From an uncultured Lachnospiraceae bacterium (GTDB taxonomy: Bacteria > Bacillota > Clostridia > Lachnospirales > Lachnospiraceae): a stretch of 56,630 bases of DNA. Within the stretch, counting starts at the first letter, position 1. Each line of letters begins with the position of its first letter. Shown here piece after piece: positions 1-7,585 of this stretch. The notes beneath the pieces were generated by a model that did not search any database, was not told the DNA's origin, and was given only the letters and a program-made list of their open reading frames with translations. The position numbers and the translations under genes are program-made. The stretch spans positions 1-56,630 of the forward strand of contig CAJTOV010000009.1 of assembly GCA_910577765.1 (NCBI GenBank). The letters are read 5' to 3'.

Positions 1-257
1 CAGGGGGAAATTTAGACAAGCGAAACATATGGTCAATTGGTGTGGGTCATACTAGCCTTAAATTCTGTTTTTCTTTCATTTTTCAAATTCCTTTTCAGGC
101 TTCGTACAATGTTTTCAAGGATTCAGCTTTGCGGAGCCATGATTTCCTGGACGAACCAAACAGGACACAGGACATATACTGATAGTAGGCCGGGAGGAAA
201 GGGGACTCCCCCGGACAGCCGGCCAGACGACAAAGTATATCAATAGGGAGTGATTAT

Positions 258-2237
258 ATGTATTGGAATTCCGAGGATGCCTGCTGTGAAAGTGGTCAGA
301 ATAACCGGGCAGGAAATTGCGGCTGCCGGCCAGGCTGTCCGTGTCCGCCAAATCATAACTGTTGCTGCCGCGGTCCCCAGGGGCCGGCAGGCCCTCCTGG
401 CCCTATGGGTCCCCAGGGATTTCCCGGGCCTATGGGTCCCCAGGGAGTACCAGGCCCCATGGGCCCGGGGCTGGACCAGGTGACGGCTTTTAATCCGGGA
501 CAGACGTACTATGAGGGAGACCTGGTGTATTATAACGGCTCGGTCTACCGGGTAAACAAAAACTTTCCTATGGGGCTGCCGGGAAGCTCCCCTGATTTTG
601 ATCTGGTAACGGTTGCCGGAGCTACGGGAGCTACCGGTCCGGCAGGTCCCCAGGGTCCCCAGGGAGCACAGGGGCCCCAGGGTGTGCCCGGAGCCGTAGG
701 TCCCCAGGGACCCCAGGGCGTCCAGGGTCCGGCAGGTCCTGCCGGGGCTGCAGGGGCCACCGGCGCTACGGGGCCAATGGGAGCAGCCGGAGCTGCCGGA
801 GCAACTGGGGCCACGGGAGCTACCGGTCCAGCCGGAGCCACGGGAGCCATGGGACTTATGGGCCCGGCAGGAGCCACCGGAGCTACGGGAGCTGCCGGTG
901 CCATGGGTCCGGCAGGAGCACCGGGAGCTACCGGTCCAACGGGAGCCACTGGTCCTGCCGGTGCAAATGGTGTAAATGGAGCCCCGGGAGCCACCGGTCC
1001 CACCGGCCCGGCAGGAGCCCCGGGAGCCACCGGCCCAACGGGAGCCACTGGTCCTGCCGGTGCGGCAGGAGCTACGGGAGCCACCGGCCCTGCCGGAGTC
1101 ACCGGTCCCACCGGAGCCCCGGGAGCCACCGGCCCCACCGGAGCGGCAGGAGCAGAGGGCCCTCAAGGCCCCCAGGGTGTCCAGGGTCCTATGGGCGCAG
1201 CCGGAGCAGCCGGTGCACCTGGAGAGCGAGGCGCCACTGGCCCTGCGGGAGCCACTGGCCCAGCCGGAGCCACGGGCCCAGCCGGAGCCCCGGGAGCCAC
1301 CGGTCCCACGGGCCCAGCCGGAGCCCCGGGAGCTGCCGGTCCGGCAGGTGCTGACGGGGCCACCGGAGCCACGGGAGCCACGGGCCCCGCCGGAGCCGCC
1401 GGAGCTGCTGGGGCCACTGGTCCAGCCGGAGCCACCGGTCCCCAGGGTCCCCAGGGAGTACAGGGGCCTGCCGGTCCTGCGGGAGCTACCGGTCCAGCCG
1501 GAGCCGCTGGAGCTACCGGTCCCACCGGTCCAGCCGGAGCCGCTGGAGCAGTCGGCCCCACCGGTCCAGCCGGAGCCGCTGGAGCTACCGGTCCCACCGG
1601 TCCAGCCGGAGCAGATGGAGCCACCGGTCCCACTGGCCCTGCGGGTGCTACTGGTCCCACCGGTCCTGCTGGCCCCATCGGAGCCACCGGTCCCACCGGC
1701 CCAGCCGGAGCAGCCGGAGCCACCGGTCCTGCGGGAGCCGTCGGAGCCACCGGCCCCACCGGTCTGGCCGGAGCAGACGGGGTCACCGGAGCCACCGGCC
1801 CTACCGGCCCTGCCAATGGTCTCAATGCCTATGGCGCTTTGTACAGTACCGCGCCCCAGACCCTGAATCTGACATTGGGAGGAACCACACAGATTCCTCT
1901 TGCTACAGCCGGTCCTGTAAAAAATGCAACCTATGTACCTGCAAACACCATTGTAGTAGCCAATGCAGGCACCTATGAGATCAACTATTCCACGACTCTG
2001 ACAGCGGCAGTGGCCACCACCATTACCTTTGCAGTGAGAGTCAACGGAACCAATGTTCCCAGTGCGACCATCACCAGAGCGCTGGCAGTAGGCACCAGTT
2101 CCCTGTTCAGCGGAAGCACCATTATAACCCTGAATGCAACCAGTACCGTGGATCTGGCACTTTCCGCACTTTTGGCCGTGGGAGTCACCCTTGGCAGCGG
2201 CGTCAATGCCACACTCACAGTGAAGCAGCTGGATTGA
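258..2237 (+). CDS. Collagen-like exosporium (BclA-type) glycoprotein
   Basis: 659 aa. The ATG follows GGGAG by 7 nt. Layout: a Cys-rich N-terminus (residues 9-37, CC, CGC, CPC and CCC clusters) that could cross-link into a coat; a first Gly-X-Y block (about 39-74); a 45-residue insert (75-120) with many aromatic residues, resembling small carbohydrate-binding modules (GDLVYYNGSVYRV); a long Gly-X-Y block (about 121-519) dominated by GATGPT and GPAGAA triplets; and a C-terminal domain (520-659) like the BclA C-terminal TNF/C1q-like head (AGTYEINYS). Family knowledge: such proteins trimerise, are O-glycosylated on Thr in the GXT repeats and form hair-like filaments on Bacillus and Clostridioides spores. 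A late sporulation promoter is expected; the motif CATATACTGA near 173 resembles a SigK -10, but I would not rely on it. Spore surface location is inference. Confidence 0.88.
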   Translation: MYWNSEDACCESGQNNRAGNCGCRPGCPCPPNHNCCCRGPQGPAGPPGPMGPQGFPGPMGPQGVPGPMGPGLDQVTAFNPGQTYYEGDLVYYNGSVYRVNKNFPMGLPGSSPDFDLVTVAGATGATGPAGPQGPQGAQGPQGVPGAVGPQGPQGVQGPAGPAGAAGATGATGPMGAAGAAGATGATGATGPAGATGAMGLMGPAGATGATGAAGAMGPAGAPGATGPTGATGPAGANGVNGAPGATGPTGPAGAPGATGPTGATGPAGAAGATGATGPAGVTGPTGAPGATGPTGAAGAEGPQGPQGVQGPMGAAGAAGAPGERGATGPAGATGPAGATGPAGAPGATGPTGPAGAPGAAGPAGADGATGATGATGPAGAAGAAGATGPAGATGPQGPQGVQGPAGPAGATGPAGAAGATGPTGPAGAAGAVGPTGPAGAAGATGPTGPAGADGATGPTGPAGATGPTGPAGPIGATGPTGPAGAAGATGPAGAVGATGPTGLAGADGVTGATGPTGPANGLNAYGALYSTAPQTLNLTLGGTTQIPLATAGPVKNATYVPANTIVVANAGTYEINYSTTLTAAVATTITFAVRVNGTNVPSATITRALAVGTSSLFSGSTIITLNATSTVDLALSALLAVGVTLGSGVNATLTVKQLD

Positions 2238-2246
2238 TACAGTGCG

Positions 2247-2316
2247 GTAACGGTTTAGACGGCTGGAACGGGCAGGTATTTGATCCTCCAGGAACTTAAG
2301 CCGTCTGGACTGTTAC
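2247..2316. repeat. Imperfect inverted repeat after the collagen-like gene
   Basis: Left arm 2247-2264 (gtaacggtttagacggct) and right arm 2299-2316 (agccgtctggactgttac) match at 15 of 18 positions around a 34-nt loop. The outer GTAAC/GTTAC ends match the ends of the dispersed repeat family found elsewhere in the window. It may act as a terminator for the collagen-like gene, but there is no T-run. Confidence 0.5.
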
Positions 2317-2438
2317 AAAATACAGGACTGCCGGGAAATGGCTGGTCCACATACAAAATACTTTCCAAATGAAGGGGCAGAGGATCCTGTCAGGCTCCTC
2401 TGCCAAATAGTAGTGTACTGGATTTATTTGTACAGCAT

Positions 2439-2795
2439 TTATGCGTCCTTTTTGTTTTTTATTATTGCAATAACTGCAAGAATTGCGTTAATCAGACACC
2501 AGAATGCCCAGATCACGAGATCGCTGTAATTGCCGTATCCCACAAACCCCATAAGGGCCGCTAATCCAAACAAAATGACAAGTACAATATTACCGCCCTT
2601 TCCTTGTGACTTTCTGGTAGCCACCGAAACAATTCCGCCTGCCAGCATTAATACGCCAACTAACATTCCTATAGAGCCTGACGTTCCGCCGTTATCCTCC
2701 AGTGCGTTCACTACCCCTGCTGCGCAGGACTGAACAGCCACCAGCACAAACAAAATCATTGACAGAATTCCTGATACCAGCTTCCATGTTTTCAT
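2439..2795 (-). CDS. Small four-helix membrane protein, unknown function
   Basis: 118 aa. ATG preceded by AAGGAGGAAAGAAT, a strong ribosome-binding site. Hydrophobic segments lie at roughly 8-30, 40-58, 68-86 and 90-111, with a basic C-terminus (KNKKDA), so a four-pass membrane protein is likely. It starts 12 bp after the stop of the secreted protein gene upstream, so the two are probably co-transcribed with the regulator gene at 3791. I do not recognise a family. Confidence 0.75.
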   Translation of the reverse strand: MKTWKLVSGILSMILFVLVAVQSCAAGVVNALEDNGGTSGSIGMLVGVLMLAGGIVSVATRKSQGKGGNIVLVILFGLAALMGFVGYGNYSDLVIWAFWCLINAILAVIAIIKNKKDA

Positions 2796-2807
2796 ATTCT
2801 TTCCTCC

Positions 2808-3734
2808 TTACTGTGCCGGGAATATAATAGGTTCTGAGTCAGTGATTGTAGAATAGGAATCCGCATCATAAATATGGAATTTCAATTCCACTTCTTCAAT
2901 GGTCTCAATTCCGTTTTCTTCCAAATCACTGGACAATACCGTGATATCATCTATGGATTTCTTTCCATCATATACGGTAGTGGAAAACAACGGACTTATC
3001 ATAAATCCGTTTATGGACATATCATCTACGGAAATACCCACATTTTTCCCGGAATTATTTTCGATGTAAAGGAGTATGGCCGTTCCCCAAAAGCTGTTTT
3101 CATCAACAGTCTTTCCAACAATTTTGATGCCATCCTGATGATACAGTTCTGTCCCCGCATCATTGGGCATTGTATCCATATTGGCATACGCCGATGTCTG
3201 GATGACCACACATTCCGGATCAAAAACAGTATCATATGTAGAAGAATCGTATATGTGGAAGTATATCTCGATTTTGCCTACATTTTCAATACCAGCCGCC
3301 TTTAGCTGACTGCTGGAAAGATACAGTGTTTCATTGGATTTTTTTCCTGCGGCAATTCCCGAAGAAAACAGGTCTGTAATCATGTAATCATTGACAATCA
3401 ATGCGTTACAGCCAACCGTAACATCCTTGTCAGAATTGTTTTCCAGCAGCAGCTTAATGCCGTCGCCCCAGATATTGTCTGTAACATATTCTGTTGCAGT
3501 GACGACAATGCCATCCTGGTCAAAGAGCACCTGCTCATCAATTGTGACCGCTGCGCCTGATGAAGCTTTTGAAACATCTGAAGCATTAGAAGTGTTTTCG
3601 TCAGTATCCACTTTTTCCGATCCTTCGCTTGAGACAGCCTGTTTGGTTTCATCCGAATCTGACTGTCCTCTTCCCAATGCCATTGCCGCAAACACAGCCA
3701 GACAAAGCACTGCTACGATCCATTTTCTTTTCAT
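2808..3734 (-). CDS. Secreted protein with two homologous Ig-like domains
   Basis: 308 aa. ATG follows GGGAGGAATTTTAAG. An N-terminal signal segment (KRKWIVAVLCLAVFAAMAL) is followed by a Ser/Thr/Asp-rich linker (about 25-65). Two internally similar domains follow, about 66-185 and 195-308. Both contain a DQDGI/HQDGI motif, then NIWGDGIKLLLENNS or SFWGTAILLYIENNS, then DLFSSG or PLFSTT, and finally IEIYFHIYD or VELKFHIYD. This is a clear tandem duplication, of the kind seen in Lachnospiraceae extracytoplasmic DUF4352/DUF5067-like proteins. The signal sequence ends MALGRGQS where relatives usually have a lipobox Cys, so this copy may be secreted or anchored by its signal peptide rather than lipidated. 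It probably works at the outer face of the membrane; role unknown. Confidence 0.8.
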   Translation of the reverse strand: MKRKWIVAVLCLAVFAAMALGRGQSDSDETKQAVSSEGSEKVDTDENTSNASDVSKASSGAAVTIDEQVLFDQDGIVVTATEYVTDNIWGDGIKLLLENNSDKDVTVGCNALIVNDYMITDLFSSGIAAGKKSNETLYLSSSQLKAAGIENVGKIEIYFHIYDSSTYDTVFDPECVVIQTSAYANMDTMPNDAGTELYHQDGIKIVGKTVDENSFWGTAILLYIENNSGKNVGISVDDMSINGFMISPLFSTTVYDGKKSIDDITVLSSDLEENGIETIEEVELKFHIYDADSYSTITDSEPIIFPAQ

Positions 3735-3790
3735 CTTAAAATTCCTCCCTTGAGCATAATTTATATATAATACATGCAGAAATCCATGTA

Positions 3791-4246
3791 TTAGCTTTGC
3801 AAACCGCTTGTCCTCAATGCATCCATTCCATGTTTCTTCAGTATTTCATTGACCTCAATGATATCCCCTGGCCGTTCATTGAAAATAATCATCAGCAGGG
3901 CATCCCTTGGCAGCTTTGCATACAGTTCCGGCATTTCATACTTCTTCAGCGCAAGCTGGGTCTGCGCCAGAGACATTTCAGCAGCATAACACAGACGTAG
4001 AATAACATCCCTCTGCCTTGTCCTTTTTTCTCCGGACAGAAGCTTGTAGCCATACCGTTCCGGAACGTCCGCCCGCAAAAAAACAAGCTGCTGTGTGAGA
4101 TTTTTTTCGCTGAAAATATTTTTCATATATACAGCAAACGCCCCGTCAGCCGTGCTTCCTATATTTTCCCTGCAATAAGCGTCGAAATTTTTTATATGCG
4201 TGCTTTGCAGCACTTTTTCTAATTCATCTGTATTTTTCTCTCCCAT
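3791..4246 (-). CDS. Small XRE-like regulator paired with a protein kinase
   Basis: 151 aa from ATG 4246 (GGGAG 7 nt upstream); the longer ORF upstream of this ATG overlaps the kinase gene and was not used. The middle (about 55-100, LTQQLVFLRADVPERYGYKLLSGEKRTRQRDVILRL with its helix-turn-helix spacing) looks like a degenerate phage-repressor fold, followed by a helical C-terminus (ALKKYEMPELYAKLPRDALL). I recall similar small proteins next to Ser/Thr kinases in Lachnospiraceae; that is memory, not a search. It is divergent from the kinase with a 54-bp gap and upstream of the secreted and membrane proteins, so a regulatory cassette is likely. DNA binding is inferred. Confidence 0.7.
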   Translation of the reverse strand: MGEKNTDELEKVLQSTHIKNFDAYCRENIGSTADGAFAVYMKNIFSEKNLTQQLVFLRADVPERYGYKLLSGEKRTRQRDVILRLCYAAEMSLAQTQLALKKYEMPELYAKLPRDALLMIIFNERPGDIIEVNEILKKHGMDALRTSGLQS

Positions 4247-4260
4247 AAGTTTCTCCCATC

Positions 4261-4269
4261 TGATATAAT
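4261..4269 (+). promoter_or_regulatory. Extended -10 promoter for the kinase gene
   Basis: TGATATAAT is a TGn-TATAAT extended -10 element, 31 nt before the kinase ATG at 4301. No good -35 is seen 17 nt upstream, as is usual for this promoter class. It lies in the short gap between two divergent genes. Confidence 0.55.
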
Positions 4270-4300
4270 GTAGTAACAAACCATTGAAAGGAATCATAGC

Positions 4301-5368
4301 ATGGATTATGCCGGCCGCCTTGAAATTTCTTATTATAATACCATTGCTGCTATAAATAGTGCGCATAATATATTTCTGGTTCAGCACCGGGAAACGGGAA
4401 AAATATACATCAGGAAAATACTGGATGTATATAATCCGCATATATATGAATACTTAATGGAACACCAGATAACCGGCATTCCTAAGCTGTACAGCGTATA
4501 CGAAGAAAACGGACAGCTGGTACTGATTGAAGAGTTTATTTCCGGTATATCGCTGCGGGAAATGGTTGACGGGCACACACTTACGCTTGACCTGATTATC
4601 CGGTTTATGGGAGAACTGTGCAGCATTCTGGAAAAACTGCATTGTCTCAACCCGCCCATCATCCATAGGGACATTAAGCCTTCAAACATTATCATTACGC
4701 CCTGCGGCCATGCTGTCTTAATTGACTTTAATGCTGCAAAGCGTTGGATTGACACAGCTGACCATGATACGGTACTTCTTGGGACAAAGGGATATGCTGC
4801 CCCTGAACAGTACGGCTTTGGTTCCTCCACTCCCCAGACTGATATCTACGGGTTGGGGATTTTATTAAAGGAACTTTCCCGTGCCGTGCCTGTTCCGACC
4901 AATATATTTGATGCCATCATCAGCAAATGTACCGAGATGAATCCGTCTGACAGGATGAAATCGGTACAAGAGCTGAAAGCTGAAATCGAAAAATTACAGA
5001 ACCGCAATAGTGGTAACCACGACGCAGAGGGCATACCGCGGAAGAATTTTATCCCGCCCGGTTTCAGGACAAAAACCCCGTGGAAAATGCTGACTGCATG
5101 CGCCGGATATTTATTTATCTTTTGGGCATGCCTTTCAATGGAAGTAAAAGATGCAACGGTTTTTCGCCTTTGGATGGAGAGAATCACCGCGTTATTGATC
5201 ATGCTTTCCTTTGTCCTTTGCAGTTTTAATTACTGCAATATACAGCGATACATTCCCTTATGTGCTCATAAGCACAGGCTTATACGCTGCCTGGGTGTGC
5301 TGATTTTTAATTTCGCAGTGGCTTTTTCGCTGTTATTTGCAATGATTGTGTTGGAATCCATCTTTTGA
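4301..5368 (+). CDS. Membrane-anchored Ser/Thr protein kinase (Hanks type)
   Basis: 355 aa. The kinase domain fills residues about 8-235. It has the beta-3 lysine in YIRKIL (K39), a catalytic loop HRDIKPSN (H122-R123-D124, K126), a metal-binding DFN (142-144) in place of DFG, and GYAAPEQYG for the APE segment. The DFN variant keeps the essential Asp and is known in some bacterial relatives. After a linker (about 236-265) come three or four hydrophobic segments (about 268-285, 296-318, 331-353), so the kinase domain sits in the cytoplasm on a C-terminal membrane anchor; there is no extracellular PASTA domain. Divergent from a small regulator, which may be a partner or substrate (inference). 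Ribosome-binding site GAAAGGAATC. Confidence 0.88.
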   Translation: MDYAGRLEISYYNTIAAINSAHNIFLVQHRETGKIYIRKILDVYNPHIYEYLMEHQITGIPKLYSVYEENGQLVLIEEFISGISLREMVDGHTLTLDLIIRFMGELCSILEKLHCLNPPIIHRDIKPSNIIITPCGHAVLIDFNAAKRWIDTADHDTVLLGTKGYAAPEQYGFGSSTPQTDIYGLGILLKELSRAVPVPTNIFDAIISKCTEMNPSDRMKSVQELKAEIEKLQNRNSGNHDAEGIPRKNFIPPGFRTKTPWKMLTACAGYLFIFWACLSMEVKDATVFRLWMERITALLIMLSFVLCSFNYCNIQRYIPLCAHKHRLIRCLGVLIFNFAVAFSLLFAMIVLESIF

Positions 5369-5407
5369 CTTCCGTTTTCTCATTGTAGCATATTTTTTTC
5401 TTTTTTG

Positions 5408-5431
5408 TTGCCACCTGTATGGTGGCAATTT
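5408..5431 (+). terminator. Rho-independent terminator after the kinase gene
   Basis: Stem TTGCCACC / GGTGGCAA (8 bp) with loop TGTAT, followed by TTTC; 39 bp after the kinase stop codon. Confidence 0.65.
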
Positions 5432-5544
5432 CAATTACTTCCTTCTAAATGTGGTATACCGATTATAATGACCTATTTAGATGGCATAAAGTGTAATAAA
5501 AACCGGGAATTACAGATTATACAATATATGGAAAGATTTTGTCT

Positions 5545-5847
5545 ATGGGAAAACTGATAGAACAAAAAAATATAACGAAACTGTCATATTCCAAAATGCC
5601 GTTTCTGTTTTTAACATTGGATAATACAGCAGGAATTGCAATAACTTCAGACAATAATATCGTTTCTATCTTTTATAGTCGTGATGGAAAGCCTGATATC
5701 GTTTTTTGGGTTCATAATGGAGATTCCACAGAGGACGTTATATTGAATTTTGGAAATTATATTGTTGACTGGGAGCATGTACATACATTTAAAACATATG
5801 ATGAGGCAGAGGGGTATCGTGATCGTATTATAAAAGACAATGAGTAA
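5545..5847 (+). CDS. Hypothetical protein, AT-rich
   Basis: 100 aa from ATG 5545 (GGAAAG about 11 nt upstream); an in-frame TTG at 5539 is possible. Mixed alpha/beta sequence without signal peptide or membrane segment; the C-terminus (TYDEAEGYRDRIIKDNE) is helical and charged. I recognise no family. Base composition is clearly more AT-rich than the arginine genes next door, which suggests acquired DNA. A perfect bidirectional terminator separates it from argG. Confidence 0.55.
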   Translation: MGKLIEQKNITKLSYSKMPFLFLTLDNTAGIAITSDNNIVSIFYSRDGKPDIVFWVHNGDSTEDVILNFGNYIVDWEHVHTFKTYDEAEGYRDRIIKDNE

Positions 5848-5882
5848 GCATATATTACTATACAAAATACAAAGGTTTTAAA

Positions 5883-5922
5883 ATAATTTTAATTCCCCCG
5901 AATTCGGGGGAATTAAAATTAT
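5883..5922. terminator. Bidirectional terminator between the 5545 gene and argG
   Basis: A perfect 40-bp palindrome: arms of 20 bp each, core CCCCCGAATTCGGGGG flanked by AATT/TTAA stretches, so both strands end in a U-rich tail. It serves the converging hypothetical gene and argG. Confidence 0.85.
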
Positions 5923-5927
5923 CATGC

Positions 5928-7154
5928 TTATTTCTGATTTTTCTCCACCTCAGCCATCCGCATAGCCCGCACGGCCAAAGGCAGCCCAAACAGGGTGATA
6001 AAGCCGCTGGCGTCATGGTGGTCATAGAGATCCCCGGTGGTAAAGGAGGCCAGGGACTCGCTGTACAGGGAGTAGGGCGAGGTAGTACCGGCCTTGATGA
6101 TATTACCCTTGTACAGTTTGAATTTTACTTCTCCGGTTACATACTCCTGGGTGGACTCCACAAATGCCTGGACAGCTTCCCGCAGGGGAGTGAACCATTT
6201 GCCCTCATAGACGATCTGGGCCATCTTGTTGCCCATATCCTTCTTGGCTTCCATGGTAGCCCGGTCCAGAACCAGCTCTTCAAGCTGCTGGTGGGCCTCC
6301 ACCAGAATGGTTCCGCCGGGAGTCTCATAGATGCCCCGGGACTTCATGCCTACCACCCGGTTTTCCACGATATCCACGATTCCGATGCCATGCCTGCCTC
6401 CCAGCTCATTGAGGGTGCGGATAATGTCGGAGACCTTCATCTTCTGGCCGTTGACACTGGTGGGAACGCCCTTCTCAAAGGTCATGGTCACGTATTCCCC
6501 CTGGTCCGGCGCTTTCTCAGGCGTGTTGCAGAGCATCAGCATGTGGTCAAAGTTAGGCTGACTGGACGGGTCCTCCAGCTCCAGCCCCTCGTGGCTGATA
6601 TGCCACAGATTGCGGTCACGGCTGTAGCTCTGGCTGTGGTCAAAGGGCAGGTCAATGCCATGCTGTTTGCAGTACTCGATCTCATCCTCCCGGGACTGGA
6701 TGGTCCACACATCGGTCATCCGCCAGGGAGCGATCACCTTCAGATCTGGAGCCAGGGCCTTGATACTCAGCTCAAAACGGATCTGGTCATTGCCCTTGCC
6801 TGTAGCCCCGTGGCAGATGGCAGTAGCCCCCTCTTTGCGGGCAATCTCCACCAGCCGCTTGGCAATGGCCGGCCGGGCCATGGACGTGCCCAGCAGGTAC
6901 TTATGCTCATATACCGCGTTGGCCTGGACACAGGGGATAATATAGTTGTCGCAGAATTCATCCACCACATCTTCAATATAAAGCTTGGAAGCACCGGATA
7001 ACCGCGCACGCTCATCCAGCCCGTCCAGCTCATTGCCCTGCCCGCAGTCAATGCAGCAGCATACCACTTCATAATCAAACTTCTCTTTTAACCACGGAAT
7101 GATCGTGGTGGTATCCAGACCACCGGAATAAGCCAATACAACTTTCTCTTTCAT
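5928..7154 (-). CDS. argG: Argininosuccinate synthase
   Basis: 408 aa. Joins citrulline and aspartate, using ATP, to argininosuccinate, the seventh step of arginine synthesis; cytoplasmic. The start at 7154 is chosen because AGGAGG lies 9 nt upstream and the protein then begins MKEKVVLAYSGGLDTT, the N-type ATP pyrophosphatase P-loop expected at the N-terminus. Further family segments visible: CHGATGKGNDQIRFE, YSRDRNLWHISHEG and ENRVVGMKSRGIYETPGG. Length is normal. Divergent from argC with a matched, probably ArgR-controlled promoter. argH and argF are not in the window. Confidence 0.97.
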   Translation of the reverse strand: MKEKVVLAYSGGLDTTTIIPWLKEKFDYEVVCCCIDCGQGNELDGLDERARLSGASKLYIEDVVDEFCDNYIIPCVQANAVYEHKYLLGTSMARPAIAKRLVEIARKEGATAICHGATGKGNDQIRFELSIKALAPDLKVIAPWRMTDVWTIQSREDEIEYCKQHGIDLPFDHSQSYSRDRNLWHISHEGLELEDPSSQPNFDHMLMLCNTPEKAPDQGEYVTMTFEKGVPTSVNGQKMKVSDIIRTLNELGGRHGIGIVDIVENRVVGMKSRGIYETPGGTILVEAHQQLEELVLDRATMEAKKDMGNKMAQIVYEGKWFTPLREAVQAFVESTQEYVTGEVKFKLYKGNIIKAGTTSPYSLYSESLASFTTGDLYDHHDASGFITLFGLPLAVRAMRMAEVEKNQK

Positions 7155-7217
7155 GATCGTTATCCTCCTAAAAGTAATCACTAATTATAATTTCAGTGGG
7201 GGTCTCTTTTTTAAACT

Positions 7218-7252
7218 TTCATAAATATACAACACTTTTTATAAAAATGCAA
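7218..7252 (-). promoter_or_regulatory. argG promoter with ArgR-like box over the -10
   Basis: On the minus strand: -35 TTGCAT (7247-7252), 17-bp spacer, -10 TATATT (7224-7229). The 14-mer TGTATATTTATGAA (7218-7231) covers the -10 and differs at one position from the matching 14-mer at argC. It resembles the ARG-box core TGAATAATTATTCA. Confidence 0.72.
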
Positions 7253-7289
7253 GCACAAAATAAGCATTATTCGCGGGAAGAAATTTTTT

Positions 7290-7414
7290 TGTCCGTCTGT
7301 GCCAGACAAAAAATGTCGGGCGTCCGCTTAATATGGAAAACCAGACAAAAACAGCCTTACAAACCAGCTTTACGTCTGCTTTCTTTCGGTTTTCCCAGCC
7401 TTGTGGGCGGTAAC
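7290..7414. repeat. Dispersed modular palindromic repeat, copy A
   Basis: Lies between argG and argC. Contains the module pair TTGTCCGTCTGTGCCAGACAA and a GTCGGGCG-type piece, then the long-arm module starting GGAAAACCAGACAAAAACAG (7335-7354), a shared middle (CTTACAAACCAGCTTTACGT) and a degenerate right arm, ending GGGCGGTAAC. It is the most diverged full copy. The left boundary is approximate. Confidence 0.7.
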
Positions 7415-7442
7415 ACCGGCACAAGAAAAATTCAAAAATAGG

Positions 7443-7477
7443 TTGCATAATATTCACTAATAATGTATAATTATGAA
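7443..7477 (+). promoter_or_regulatory. argC promoter with ArgR-like boxes
   Basis: -35 TTGCAT (7443-7448), 17-bp spacer, -10 TATAAT (7466-7471). TGTATAATTATGAA (7464-7477) overlaps the -10 and matches the ARG-box core TGAATAATTATTCA at 11 of 14 positions; a second partial box, TGCATAATATTCA (7444-7456), overlaps the -35. Two boxes a few bp apart are the usual ArgR hexamer target. Confidence 0.78.
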
Positions 7478-7585
7478 ATCCTGCTGGAGCAGGGTGATAA
7501 AAATAAAAAAAGTACTTCCCATATTCCAGGAAAGTCACTATAATGGTGGAAGCATAAAACAATTCAAATCTGAAAGGACCTTATT

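Noticed and set aside
37..246. 69-aa ORF before the collagen-like gene
   Set aside because: No ribosome-binding site and no protein-like features; bases 1-257 otherwise hold only a possible weak late-sporulation -10.
600..1810. Possible CRISPR-like tandem repeats
   Set aside because: The periodicity is 9 and 18 bp, all in one reading frame; there are no unique spacers.
240..1825. Long open frames on both strands across the collagen repeat
   Set aside because: They are Gly/Pro/Ala or Ser/Arg-only shadows of the periodic Gly-X-Y codons and have no ribosome-binding site.
7155..7585. T-box or riboswitch upstream of arg genes
   Set aside because: I see no T-box sequence; the region is explained by two promoters, ArgR-like boxes and repeat copy A.
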